This document shows positions 25,455 to 34,244 of a DNA stretch of 64,000 nucleotides, piece after piece. Position 1 is the stretch's first letter. The number at the start of each line of letters is the position of its first letter. The stretch covers positions 620,001-684,000 of the forward strand of contig NZ_JAMAYG010000001.1 in assembly GCF_023712425.1 (NCBI RefSeq), given 5' to 3'. Source of the stretch: Rothia sp. P100. Its GTDB lineage: Bacteria; Actinomycetota; Actinomycetes; Actinomycetales; Micrococcaceae. The notes under the pieces were generated by a model. It was not told the DNA's origin. It ran no database searches and saw nothing but the letters and a program-made list of their open reading frames with translations. Position numbers and translations under genes: made by a program.

Positions 25455-26414
25455 GTGTTAGATTCTCCATTATCAGTACCCGCATCACGCCCCTATGGCG
25501 GCCGCTATGCACCTTCCCCTTCAGGTGACTTACACTTGGGTAACCTGCGCACTGCTCTTCTGGCCTGGCTGATGGCCCGTAGCGCTCAGGGGCGTTTTGT
25601 GATGCGCGTGGATGATCTTGACCGAGTCAAAAAGGGGGCAGCCGAGCGCCAACTGGCTGACCTCGCCGCGTTGGGTGTGAACTGGGATGGCGAGGTGCTG
25701 TATCAATCCAGCCGCCTGGGGGCGTATGAGGACGCCGTAAAGCAACTGAACCAAGCTGGTTTGGTCTATGAGTGCTACTGCACCCGTAAAGAGATTCAGG
25801 CAGCATCAACGGCACCGCACGGCGCTCCGGGGGCCTACCCCGGCACCTGCCGTAGTCTCACGGAGGCAGAGCGAGAAGCACGTCGAGCGCAGCGACCGGC
25901 GGCACTTCGACTCAAAGCCGAAGCGTCATCCTGGCAGGTGACCGACCGCTTTGCCGGGCACTACACCGATACCGTGGATGATTTCGTGCTGGTTCGGGGC
26001 GATGGGGTTTTTGCCTATAATCTCACCTGCGTCATCGATGACGCCTTCCAGGGTGTTACCGAGGTAGTGCGCGGGGATGATCTGCTGCCCAGCGCACCAC
26101 GTCAGGCGTATTTGGCTCATCTTCTGGGTGTAGAAGCCCCTCTCTATGCCCACGTACCCCTGGCGCTTAACAGTAGTGGTGTGCGCCTTGCTAAGCGCGA
26201 TGGCGCGGTGACGCTGGCAGATCTCCGGGAGGCAGGAGTCAGCACCCGCCAAATTATGCGTATGATGACAGCCTCTCTTCCCTTGCCCCCGGTCACCGAT
26301 AACAAGGGTCAGACCCATCTGCCAGAAACAGCGGAACAGATGCTTGAAGTATTCTCACCAGCTCTGATTCGCCAGGAGCCCTGGATTGTGGCCGACCCAC
26401 TCACCAGCCACTAA
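25455..26414 (+). CDS. gluQRS: Glutamyl-Q tRNA(Asp) synthetase
   Basis: A 319-residue truncated glutamyl-tRNA synthetase paralogue lacking the anticodon-binding domain. In known members it attaches glutamate to queuosine at position 34 of tRNA(Asp). The class I signature is SPSGDLHLGNLRTAL (HIGH variant HLGN). The KMSKS equivalent is RLAKRDGA. The zinc site is formed by CYC near residue 116 and CRS after GAYPGT. DLDRVKKGAAERQL and GDDLLPSAPRQAYL are typical. The GTG start has TACACT 7 nt upstream and no Shine-Dalgarno. It is followed 22 bp later by an EamA transporter. Confidence 0.93.
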   Translation: MLDSPLSVPASRPYGGRYAPSPSGDLHLGNLRTALLAWLMARSAQGRFVMRVDDLDRVKKGAAERQLADLAALGVNWDGEVLYQSSRLGAYEDAVKQLNQAGLVYECYCTRKEIQAASTAPHGAPGAYPGTCRSLTEAEREARRAQRPAALRLKAEASSWQVTDRFAGHYTDTVDDFVLVRGDGVFAYNLTCVIDDAFQGVTEVVRGDDLLPSAPRQAYLAHLLGVEAPLYAHVPLALNSSGVRLAKRDGAVTLADLREAGVSTRQIMRMMTASLPLPPVTDNKGQTHLPETAEQMLEVFSPALIRQEPWIVADPLTSH

Positions 26415-26436
26415 CTTACCCGAAAGGGGGTACCCC

Positions 26437-27378
26437 GTGAACCTGACCGACCGCATTCCCCAGCACCGCAGGGGCACTGCCGCGCTGTTGTTAATTATGG
26501 CGGGTTCCTTGGGTATTCAGTGTACTGCCGCCCTGGCTTCCGCCCTCTTCGGGGCCTTTACACCGACCGAAGTTGCCTCGTTGCGAGCGTTGCTGGCCGC
26601 CGTTACCCTGCTGCTCTTAGTGCGCCCCAACCCACTGAAGCTCAGCCGCAAGGATTGGGTGCAGGTGATGGTTTACGGTGCGGTGCTGACCCTTATGAGC
26701 ATCTGCTTTTATAACGCTATTGCTCTCATTCCGCTAGGTGTGGCCGTTACCTTTGAGTACCTAGGGGCTTTTCTGGTGGCACTTCTTGGAGTGCGTCAGC
26801 TGCGAGACGGGCTTTTCGCCCTTTTTGCGTTGGCCGGGGTCATCATGATTGCTGCCCCCACCATGGCGGGGGACGCTGCTCCTATCGGTTTTCTCTGGGC
26901 GCTTGGTTCAGCAGCATCCATGGCTGGCTACACCCTTTACTCAGCACGTATGGGTACGGTCTCGCCAGCGACAGCCGGGTTGCGCGGCACCACCCTAGCA
27001 CTCGGCGTATCAGCCCTGATGCAGCTTCCTCTTGCCATCCCTGCGGTGAGCCGGCTGGATGCAGGAGCCTGGCTGATCCTAGCAATTACAGCGGTTTTTG
27101 GGGTAGCGCTTGCCTACTCGGCAGATAATATCGCCGGTCAGCTCACCAGCGCCGCGGTAATAGGAGTGCTCTTCTCCATTGACCCTGTTATTGGCGCTAT
27201 TGCTGGCACTGCACTACTGGGCGAAGTGCTCTCCTGGTGGGCTTATGCGGGCATTGCCCTTATTGCCGCCTCTGGGGCTTACATCGTCTGGAGCACTAAC
27301 CGCTCAGCTATCCGCCTCACAGCGCACACCGGAATGCTTCCGGTGATGTCCACCCCACCAAAAGGTAAGCAGAGCTGA
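26437..27378 (+). CDS. EamA/RhtA-like permease
   Basis: A 313-residue membrane protein with ten hydrophobic helices of the drug/metabolite transporter superfamily. The FGAFTPTEVASLRALLAAVTL segment and CFYNAIALIPLGVAVTFEYLG are typical of RhtA-like amino acid exporters. The start is the GTG at 26437, with AAAGGGGG 6 nt upstream. An upstream in-frame ATG at 26386 overlaps gluQRS and lacks a ribosome site. It is close behind gluQRS and may be co-transcribed. The substrate is unknown. Confidence 0.85.
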   Translation: MNLTDRIPQHRRGTAALLLIMAGSLGIQCTAALASALFGAFTPTEVASLRALLAAVTLLLLVRPNPLKLSRKDWVQVMVYGAVLTLMSICFYNAIALIPLGVAVTFEYLGAFLVALLGVRQLRDGLFALFALAGVIMIAAPTMAGDAAPIGFLWALGSAASMAGYTLYSARMGTVSPATAGLRGTTLALGVSALMQLPLAIPAVSRLDAGAWLILAITAVFGVALAYSADNIAGQLTSAAVIGVLFSIDPVIGAIAGTALLGEVLSWWAYAGIALIAASGAYIVWSTNRSAIRLTAHTGMLPVMSTPPKGKQS

Positions 27379-27580
27379 ACGATAGGTGGAGGGCATTCGA
27401 AAGGGTGCATTTACACCGTATTAGTGTCACCTCAACCCTAAGCGTGTAAGCTAACCCACATATCATTAATTGAGAGCATAAAGAGTTACAAAAACTACAT
27501 GATGTACTTTAGAAGCTCTACACACTTATCCGGTGCACTAGCAGAGAGCACACCCTGCGCACCGTCTACAAGGGAGTCCC

Positions 27581-29077
27581 ATGAGCGATACAGCCTTCCA
27601 ACTCATCGCGCTCGCAATCTATTTTGCAGCCATGATCGCAATCGGCTTCTGGGCAAGCCGCAAAAACAACAACCTCGATGACTACGTACTCGGCGGCCGA
27701 GGGCTGACGCCCGGCGTCGCTGCGCTCTCAGCTGGCGCATCCGATATGTCTGCCTGGCTACTCATGGGTATCCCGGGCATTATGTACATGGTGGGCCTCT
27801 CTGAAGCCTGGATCATTATCGGTCTAACCATTGGCGCCTGGCTCAACTGGAAGCTCGTAGCCCCCCGCCTGCGCACTTACACCGAGGTTTCCCGTAACTC
27901 AGTCACGGTCCCAGCCTTCTTTGGCAACCGCCTACGCGACAAAACCCACATCCTACGCATTGTTGCAGCCATCATTATTCTGGTTTTCTTCACCTTCTAC
28001 GCCTCTTCCGGCATGGTAGCTGGCGGCAAGTTCTTCCAGTCCTCCTTCGGTGGTGACTACCTCACCGGCATGCTCCTGGTCACCGGCATCACCGTGCTCT
28101 ACACTCTCTTCGGCGGGTTCCTGGGTGCCTCTTACACCGACACCGTGCAGGGTCTACTCATTTTTGCCGCACTGATTTCAATGCCCATCATGGCCTTCTT
28201 CTATGTAGGGAGCTGGGACGACTTCTACACCACCGTTACCACCCAGAACCCCCAGGCGCTGTCGCTCTTTGCCGGCACCACCGCACTCGGTATTATCTCA
28301 GCGGCGTCTTGGGGCTTGGGCTACTTTGGGCAGCCGCATATCATCGTGCGCTTTATGGCACTACGCTCCCCCAAGGACGCCCCCGTTGCCCGCCGTATCG
28401 GCATCAGTTGGATGATCCTGAGCATGGTTGGAGCTATGTCCGTGGGCCTCATCGGCCTGGCTTACTTCACCCGCCACCCCGAAGCCACCCTCACCGATAC
28501 CACCTCAGCAGAATCAGTGTTCTTGGATCTAGCGCAGATTCTGCTGCATCCTCTGGTTGCTGGCTTCGTTCTCGCCGCAGTTCTTGCAGCCATCATGTCC
28601 ACCCTGTCCTCCCAGCTGGTCGTCTGCTCATCAGCGCTGGCAGAGGACCTTTACAAGGTGGTTTCGCACAGGACTCTCTCTAACAAAGTGTCCCTTCGTC
28701 TGGGTCAGGCTGGCGTTCTGGCTGTGTCGCTGGTTGCAGCGTTGCTGGCCATGAACCCCGAGTCCTCGGTGCTTGAACTGGTGTCCTTCGCCTGGGCCGG
28801 CTTTGGTGCCGCCTTTGGTCCGATTGTTCTACTCTCGCTCTACTGGCGCAAGCTCACCGCCTGGGGTGCTATCGCAGGTCTCATCGCGGCGTCTGTGACT
28901 GTCTTCGTCTGGGGCAACACCGAAGCACTGCACTCGGCTATGTACGAGATTGTGCCCGGCTTCATCATCAACCTGGTGGTCGCTGTAGTGGTCTCTTTGG
29001 TCACCTACAAGGCGAACTCTGTTGAGGCTGTTGAAATCAACGAAGAATTCGATCGCGCGGTGGCACTCACCCGCTAG
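27581..29077 (+). CDS. putP: Sodium/proline symporter
   Basis: A 498-residue sodium:solute symporter (SSS family) with about thirteen helices. PutP landmarks are GGRGLTPGVAALSAGASDMSAWLLMG (helix 2), FTFYASSGMVAGGKFF, LYTLFGGFLGASYTD and FGQPHIIVRFMALRS. AAGGGAGTCCC lies upstream of the ATG. It imports proline with sodium. The 200-bp upstream region is AT-rich and holds the likely promoter. proC, which makes proline, is elsewhere in the window (52.5 kb). Confidence 0.94.
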   Translation: MSDTAFQLIALAIYFAAMIAIGFWASRKNNNLDDYVLGGRGLTPGVAALSAGASDMSAWLLMGIPGIMYMVGLSEAWIIIGLTIGAWLNWKLVAPRLRTYTEVSRNSVTVPAFFGNRLRDKTHILRIVAAIIILVFFTFYASSGMVAGGKFFQSSFGGDYLTGMLLVTGITVLYTLFGGFLGASYTDTVQGLLIFAALISMPIMAFFYVGSWDDFYTTVTTQNPQALSLFAGTTALGIISAASWGLGYFGQPHIIVRFMALRSPKDAPVARRIGISWMILSMVGAMSVGLIGLAYFTRHPEATLTDTTSAESVFLDLAQILLHPLVAGFVLAAVLAAIMSTLSSQLVVCSSALAEDLYKVVSHRTLSNKVSLRLGQAGVLAVSLVAALLAMNPESSVLELVSFAWAGFGAAFGPIVLLSLYWRKLTAWGAIAGLIAASVTVFVWGNTEALHSAMYEIVPGFIINLVVAVVVSLVTYKANSVEAVEINEEFDRAVALTR

Positions 29078-29096
29078 ACTGAGAGCTCAAACCGAC

Positions 29097-29147
29097 AGGA
29101 CGCCGGTGGGCAGGCTAATAAAACGGCTGGCCCACCGGCGTCCTTTT
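29097..29147 (+). terminator. Rho-independent terminator after putP
   Basis: A 15-bp stem (AGGACGCCGGTGGGC / GCCCACCGGCGTCCT) with an 18-nt loop, followed by TTTTGT. It separates putP from menB. Confidence 0.92.
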
Positions 29148-29162
29148 GTCTGCTCTGAAAGC

Positions 29163-29168
29163 TAGACT
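29163..29168 (+). promoter_or_regulatory. -10 hexamer TAGACT, leaderless menB
   Basis: TAGACT is followed by AGGGAGC and the ATG at 29176 (7 nt). GGAG is present but one base from the ATG, too close to be a ribosome site. Confidence 0.6.
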
Positions 29169-29175
29169 AGGGAGC

Positions 29176-30129
29176 ATGACTAACGCTCTTCCCGAAAAAG
29201 TATCTGACATTTTTGACCCCAACTCCTGGCGCCTGGTGGAAGGTTTTGAAGGTCTCACCGATATCACCTACCACCGCCAGGTGGAGCGTGATGAGGTAGG
29301 CGCCGTAGTGCGCGACCTACCCACCGTGCGCGTCGCCTTTGACCGCCCCGAAGTGCGCAACGCCTTTCGCCCCCACACCGTTGATGAACTCTACCGGGTG
29401 CTGGACCATGCGCGTATGACCTCCAATGTAGGCACGGTGTTGCTGACCGGCAACGGACCCTCCGCCAAGGACGGTGGCTGGGCGTTCTGCTCCGGCGGCG
29501 ACCAGCGTATTCGAGGCCGCGATGGCTACCGTTATGCCGAGGGTGAGAATGCGGATAGCATTGATCCGGCCAAGGCCGGCCGTCTGCACATTCTTGAAGT
29601 GCAGCGTCTGATTCGCACCATGCCCAAGGTTGTTGTGGCGCTGGTATCGGGCTGGGCGGCAGGTGGCGGCCATTCCCTGCACGTGGTAGCGGACCTGACT
29701 ATCGCTTCAGCGGAGTACGGCAAGTTCAAGCAGACCGATGCGACCGTGGGGTCTTTTGACGCCGGTTACGGCTCGGCTCTGCTGGCTCGTCAGACCGGGC
29801 AGAAGTTCGCCCGTGAAATTTTCTTCCTGGCTAAGGAATATGATGCTCAGCGTATGTACGAGATGGGTGCTGTGAACGATGTTGTTCCCCACGAGGAGCT
29901 AGAGCGCAAGGGCCTGGAATATGCGGCTCAAATTGCCCGCCAGTCCCCTCAGGCGATTCGCATGCTCAAGTTCGCTTTCAATTTGCCAGACGACGGCATA
30001 GCGGGCCAGCAGGTCTTCGCTGGTGAGGCAACCCGCATGGCCTACATGACCGATGAAGCGGTAGAGGGCCGCGACGCTTTCTTGCAGAAGCGCGACCCCA
30101 ACTGGGAAAGCTACCCCTACTACTTCTAA
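29176..30129 (+). CDS. menB: 1,4-Dihydroxy-2-naphthoyl-CoA synthase
   Basis: A 317-residue crotonase-fold enzyme that cyclises o-succinylbenzoyl-CoA. MenB motifs are RVAFDRPEVRNAFRPHTVDEL, FCSGGDQRIRGRDGY, VSGWAAGGGHSLHVVADLTIA, and the C-terminal RDPNWESYPYYF. The bicarbonate-independent Asp in TDATVGSFDAGYGSALLARQ is present, as in actinobacterial MenB. The ATG at 29176 is preferred over an upstream in-frame codon at 29146 because TAGACT is 7 nt upstream. It lies between putP and the AT-richer block; menE and menA follow after that block. Confidence 0.96.
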   Translation: MTNALPEKVSDIFDPNSWRLVEGFEGLTDITYHRQVERDEVGAVVRDLPTVRVAFDRPEVRNAFRPHTVDELYRVLDHARMTSNVGTVLLTGNGPSAKDGGWAFCSGGDQRIRGRDGYRYAEGENADSIDPAKAGRLHILEVQRLIRTMPKVVVALVSGWAAGGGHSLHVVADLTIASAEYGKFKQTDATVGSFDAGYGSALLARQTGQKFAREIFFLAKEYDAQRMYEMGAVNDVVPHEELERKGLEYAAQIARQSPQAIRMLKFAFNLPDDGIAGQQVFAGEATRMAYMTDEAVEGRDAFLQKRDPNWESYPYYF

Positions 30130-30150
30130 ATTATTGGATTTCACACAACA

Positions 30151-30204
30151 AGTGGGCGTCAGTACTGTTTTCAGGTGAGAAAACGGCACTGGCGCCCACT
30201 TTTT
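30151..30204 (+). terminator. Terminator hairpin after menB
   Basis: A long stem with several G-U pairs (AGTGGGCGTCAGT ... ACTGGCGCCCACT) is followed by TTTTTAG. It lies 21 bp after the menB stop. Confidence 0.85.
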
Positions 30205-30418
30205 AGATAGCTTACGTTCCGTAGGGGTATGTAGTGAGACGTTGTCGGCAGATTTTCTCGATTAGCAGTTCAGAAAGTTGGTTCTGTATAAGTTCGACTT
30301 GGCCATGCGTAAGGGGCACTAAGCATATAACAATACGCAAGTAGAGAACCTCCCAGCAAAGCTAACCGGGCTCTTCCCTACCTGCGTATCGTAATATGAA
30401 AACTTATACCAAAAAGGA

Positions 30419-30955
30419 TTAGCTCAACTTAGCAATGATTGCTTTATTGAACGCCTCAAGGTCGCCAGGATTACGGCTAGTAATGAGGTTGCCGTCTACA
30501 ACTACTTCCTCATCTACCCAATCGGCGCCAGCATTTTGAAGATCCAGCATGACGGAAGTGTAGGAAGTGAGCTTCCTGCCTTCTACCTTGTTGGAGTCGA
30601 TGAGCAACCAGGGTGCGTGGCATATTGCCGCAACGGGCTTCTCTGCCTCAAAGAACTGAACGGTGATGGAGCGAGCCTCAGGGTTAATGCGCATTGCATC
30701 AGCGTTGAGGGTGCCGCCGGTGAGTACCAGTGCGTCGAATTCTTCAACGTTGACGTCTGCCAGTGCGAGATCGGGGGTGAAAGTATCTGCCTTCTCCCAG
30801 TCACCGTTCATGCCCTGGAACTCTTTACCCTCGGGTGCTGCAAGTGAGACCTGCGCGCCAGCATCTTTAAGTGCATCGCGAGGTGAGGTAAGCTCAACCT
30901 GCTCTACGCCCTGACTGGCGAGAATAAGTACTTTTTTGTTGCTAAGGTCAGCCAT
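30419..30955 (-). CDS. DJ-1/PfpI-family protein (class I glutamine amidotransferase-like)
   Basis: A 178-residue PfpI-family protein. The nucleophile elbow is AAICHAPW, with Cys112 and His113. Other family marks are KVLILASQGVEQVELTSPRDAL at the N-terminus, DALVLTGGTLNADAMR and NLITSRNPGDLEAFNKAI at the C-terminus. Members are called general stress protein 18-like; some act on glyoxal or on glycated macromolecules, others are proteases. TAAGGAG lies upstream of the ATG. The upstream region carries an 18-bp tandem duplication and a 24-bp dyad, so the gene looks regulated. It lies on the same strand as the UvrA2-type gene, 322 bp after it. Confidence 0.9.
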   Translation of the reverse strand: MADLSNKKVLILASQGVEQVELTSPRDALKDAGAQVSLAAPEGKEFQGMNGDWEKADTFTPDLALADVNVEEFDALVLTGGTLNADAMRINPEARSITVQFFEAEKPVAAICHAPWLLIDSNKVEGRKLTSYTSVMLDLQNAGADWVDEEVVVDGNLITSRNPGDLEAFNKAIIAKLS

Positions 30956-30975
30956 GATGTGCTCCTTAAATCTAG

Positions 30976-31011
30976 TGAGACTCTAAAAACTTATGAGACT
31001 CTAAAAACTTA
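30976..31011 (-). repeat. Exact tandem duplication of 18 bp in the PfpI promoter region
   Basis: TGAGACTCTAAAAACTTA occurs twice with no spacer (30976-30993 and 30994-31011), 21 to 56 bp upstream of the PfpI start codon. It could duplicate a promoter element or a regulator site. Confidence 0.9.
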
Positions 31012-31025
31012 CTTTTTTAACATTA

Positions 31026-31049
31026 CTTGTATAGGGGGATATATACAAG
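31026..31049. promoter_or_regulatory. 24-bp dyad CTTGTATA-N8-TATACAAG, candidate operator
   Basis: Two perfect 8-bp half-sites flank GGGGGATA, about 70 bp upstream of the PfpI start. The layout resembles operators of dimeric MarR, TetR or HxlR-type repressors. No such regulator is encoded next to it. Confidence 0.55.
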
Positions 31050-31168
31050 ATTTTTTCGCAGTTAGCGCATCTGGCTAACATAATAAACAGATGTTACTCA
31101 CCTCTCTTCACGGCCCCCAGATAAATCTGGGAGAGCAAAGCAGCTAATAACGTTCGATGCGGTACTCA

Positions 31169-31246
31169 GTTTAAAAGGTTTATTAATTAGAAGGTTTATT
31201 AATTAGAAGGTTTATGTTTAAAAGGTTTATTAATTAGAAGGTTTAT
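31169..31246. repeat. AT-rich tandem repeats (16-bp and 31-bp units)
   Basis: The unit GGTTTATTAATTAGAA recurs three times. A larger 31-bp block that starts GTTTAAAAGG occurs at 31169-31199 and 31216-31246. It lies just downstream of the UvrA2-type stop. The spacing of units is about 16 bp, near one and a half helical turns. Confidence 0.85.
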
Positions 31247-31276
31247 CGATACGTTTTCTACACCATGAGCCCACTC

Positions 31277-34078
31277 TTACTTCAAGGCCGTTGCTAAAAA
31301 TGGTGCCGAAACACTCTCTGTTGAAGTCGCAACCTCCGCTGGTGTGCCAACGGCCACGATGTGACCGCCTTCCTCTCCTGCCCCGGGGCCCATATCAATC
31401 ACATAATCCGCAGCTACAATAATTCGCATATCAAGCTCGACCATCACGACCGTATTACCAGAATCAACTAAAGTCTGAAGATGAGACATCAAACGGTCAG
31501 CATCAGAACAATGTAAGCCTGTAGTGGGTTCATCAAGTACGTACACAGTGTCACCGCGTTGCCCCCGCTGCAATTCAGTGGCTAGTTTGACGCGCTGAGC
31601 CTCTCCACCAGATAGCTCAGTCGCAGACTGACCCAAACGCAGATACCCCAAGCCGACATCCCTCAACGCAGCCAATGAACGCTTAATATCCACTTCGCCG
31701 TCGAAAAAAACCAGAGCTTCCTCCACGTTCATTTCTAAAATTTGGGACACATTCTTACCACGCCAGAGAATTTCCAAGGTGCTCGACTGATAACGAGTGC
31801 CGTGACAGTCTGGACACTTTGTATACACCGAGGGCAAGAAGAGGAGCTCTATCATCACCGACCCCTCACCTTCGCAGGTGGGGCAGCGTCCACCAACAAC
31901 ATTGAAGGAAAATCTACCCGGTTTATATCCACGACGTTTGGCTTCTGCAGTCTCGGCAAAACGTCGTCGCACCTGGTCAAAGAACCCTGTATAGGTTGCA
32001 ATATTGGAACGAGGGGTTCGCCCGATAGGTTTCTGATCGATGGCAACCACACGGCGTATACCGCTTAAGTCGCCTTCAACAGCTCCCTTCGTCTCAGGGG
32101 CCTGCTCGGCTCTTAAAATTTCATCTCCCTCGACGGATGTTTCATCTACCGGGCGCGTTTTACCTAGGCGATCAGCTATCAGCTGAGGTAGGCACTGGCT
32201 GATTAAGCTAGACTTCCCCGAACCTGAAACACCTGTGACTGCTGTAAGAACACCTAGAGGGATGTCTACATCTACGTTATGAAGATTATTTCGGCTGACT
32301 CCAGAAAGTTTTATCCACTGCTCGGGTTTCCGAGGAGTATGCGGTGGTAGCCCACTGCCTCCGAAGAGATAGCCACGTGTAAGGGATTCCTGAACGCGGG
32401 CTAAACCATCAACTTCCCCGCTATAAAGGACTTGACCCCCATGTTCTCCAGCTCCTGGTCCTACATCTACAATCCAGTCAGCATGTTGGATTACTTCCAT
32501 AGAATGTTCCACCACAAACAGACTATTTCCCCGTGCTTTGAGTCCGTCAAGAACGCTAAGAAGCGCACGGGTATCTTGAGGATGTAGTCCAGCAGAAGGT
32601 TCATCTAATACGTAGACCACACCAAAAAGATCAGACGTCAGCTGAGTGGCTAAGCGCAAACGTTGCAGTTCACCACCGGAGAGGGTGGGAGTCATCCGAT
32701 CGAGAGAAAGATAACCCAAGCCGAGGTCAATGATGGGGCGAATCCGCTCAATGAGGCCAGCGGCCAACCGAGAGGTAGCGGCAAGTTTTTCAACAGGCTG
32801 GGGTGGAGCCTTATAAGCTTCCGGTTCTTTCTCAGCAGCAGGTTCACTTGCGTGACTGACCGACTCTGTAGCTTCTGCTTCCGTTGTCTGGTGCAACCCT
32901 TGCCCCATCGCTTCTTTTTCATCTGCATTCGGTGAGATGTTGCGTGAAGCATCCTCAACAGCTTTTTCAAGAAGATTGGTTAGATCATAGAGAGGGATCT
33001 GGGAAAAATCAGCAATATCTAACCCTGCAAAGGTTACGGAGAGGGCCTCTGGTTTGATGCGTTTGCCGTGGCAGGCGGGGCAAGGGATGGATGTGAGGAA
33101 CTGCGCTACCTTGCGTTTCATGGAGGCACTTTTAGTATTGGCAAAAGTGTCAAGCACATAGCGTTTTGCGCCCACATAGGTGCCGCTGTAGGAGGGTTCA
33201 ACCTGCGCTTTTTTAGCCGCTTGAGCCTCAGCAAGTGTCATACGCGAGTAGACCGGTACATGCGGCGTTTCGTCCGTATAAAGAATCCAGTCGCGATCTT
33301 TTTTGGGGAGATCTTTCCAGGGGACATCCACATCGTATCCAAGTGCCACCAACACATCTCGAAGCTGATGACCGTGCCAGGCGGTAGGCCAAGAATCTAT
33401 GGCTCGGTTGCGGATGGTTTTGGTGGGATCGGGGACCATGCGATCTTCGGGCACTTCATATACTCTGCCAATTCCATAACATTCAGGGCATGCACCCTGC
33501 GGGGTATTGGCAGAGAAATCTTCTGCGTAGAGCATGCTCTGATGTTCTGGATAGTGGCCGGCGCGTGAATATAACATCCGAACCAGGCTTGAGATGGTGG
33601 TGAGGCTACCAACGGTTGATCGTGAGTTTTGTCCGCCTCGCTGTTGTTGTAGAGCGACAGCGGGGGGCATCCCTGTAATGGAATCGACGTCAGGCACCCC
33701 CGCTTGATCGATCAGACGGCGGGCATAGGGGGCCACTGACTCTAGATAACGGCGTTGTGATTCTGCATAAAGGGTTCCAAAGGCAAGGGAAGATTTACCT
33801 GATCCTGAAACACCGGTAAAGACTACGAGCGCGTCCCGGGGCACAGAAAGGTCGACATTGCGCAGGTTATTTTGTCGTGCGCCCAATACTTGAACATTTG
33901 GTTGGATGTAAGTTTCTTTATCTGTGGGGGATTCGGGTAAGTAGCTCATAGATGAATCTGACCAATCGCTTCTGTGGGAGGCACATGCAGCCTCAAAATC
34001 GTTATCATTTCTTGTCGCTTGCCACTTTACTGCCTCCCTAGAGGATTCGTAGACCTCGACTTTTTTCTTCTCTTTCAC
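31277..34078 (-). CDS. UvrA2-type excinuclease ATPase paralogue
   Basis: Up to 933 residues of the UvrA family. It has two ABC ATPase halves with P-loops GVSGSGKSS at about 89-97 and 616-624, signatures LSGGELQR and LSGGEAQR, and Walker B LDEPSAGLH and LDEPTTGLH. Zinc-finger Cys pairs occur at CPEC (197-200), CPAC (333-336), CPTC (732-735) and CPDC. It lacks the extended UvrB-binding region of housekeeping UvrA, as in class II (UvrA2) proteins linked to tolerance of DNA-damaging or DNA-binding drugs. A Glu/Ala-rich insert at about 376-432 is unusual. The start is uncertain: GTG at 34078 or ATG at 33949, where similarity begins. It is divergent from the formaldehyde dehydrogenase gene. Confidence 0.88.
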   Translation of the reverse strand: MKEKKKVEVYESSREAVKWQATRNDNDFEAACASHRSDWSDSSMSYLPESPTDKETYIQPNVQVLGARQNNLRNVDLSVPRDALVVFTGVSGSGKSSLAFGTLYAESQRRYLESVAPYARRLIDQAGVPDVDSITGMPPAVALQQQRGGQNSRSTVGSLTTISSLVRMLYSRAGHYPEHQSMLYAEDFSANTPQGACPECYGIGRVYEVPEDRMVPDPTKTIRNRAIDSWPTAWHGHQLRDVLVALGYDVDVPWKDLPKKDRDWILYTDETPHVPVYSRMTLAEAQAAKKAQVEPSYSGTYVGAKRYVLDTFANTKSASMKRKVAQFLTSIPCPACHGKRIKPEALSVTFAGLDIADFSQIPLYDLTNLLEKAVEDASRNISPNADEKEAMGQGLHQTTEAEATESVSHASEPAAEKEPEAYKAPPQPVEKLAATSRLAAGLIERIRPIIDLGLGYLSLDRMTPTLSGGELQRLRLATQLTSDLFGVVYVLDEPSAGLHPQDTRALLSVLDGLKARGNSLFVVEHSMEVIQHADWIVDVGPGAGEHGGQVLYSGEVDGLARVQESLTRGYLFGGSGLPPHTPRKPEQWIKLSGVSRNNLHNVDVDIPLGVLTAVTGVSGSGKSSLISQCLPQLIADRLGKTRPVDETSVEGDEILRAEQAPETKGAVEGDLSGIRRVVAIDQKPIGRTPRSNIATYTGFFDQVRRRFAETAEAKRRGYKPGRFSFNVVGGRCPTCEGEGSVMIELLFLPSVYTKCPDCHGTRYQSSTLEILWRGKNVSQILEMNVEEALVFFDGEVDIKRSLAALRDVGLGYLRLGQSATELSGGEAQRVKLATELQRGQRGDTVYVLDEPTTGLHCSDADRLMSHLQTLVDSGNTVVMVELDMRIIVAADYVIDMGPGAGEEGGHIVAVGTPAEVATSTESVSAPFLATALK

Positions 34079-34244
34079 TGGGGGGGTGAAGTTTTTGGTC
34101 TGGGATCACTATGCTAAGGTTACTGAAGAGCTAAAAGTAATATGGAACCGATGAGATGCTCGCTCTGCCGAGAGATCATTGTCCTCTAACGCTTTAGCTT
34201 TTACCCTAAGAGCTTTTTTATGGAAAAAGCAGTGAGGAAAAATC

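Larger units (their letters stand above)
30956..31276 (-). other. AT-rich 321-bp regulatory/repeat region upstream of the PfpI gene
   Basis: No gene. It holds two back-to-back 18-bp direct repeats (30976-31011), a 24-bp dyad (31026-31049) and a set of AT-rich tandem repeats (31169-31246). Base composition is clearly more AT-rich than the flanking core genes. Confidence 0.7.
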
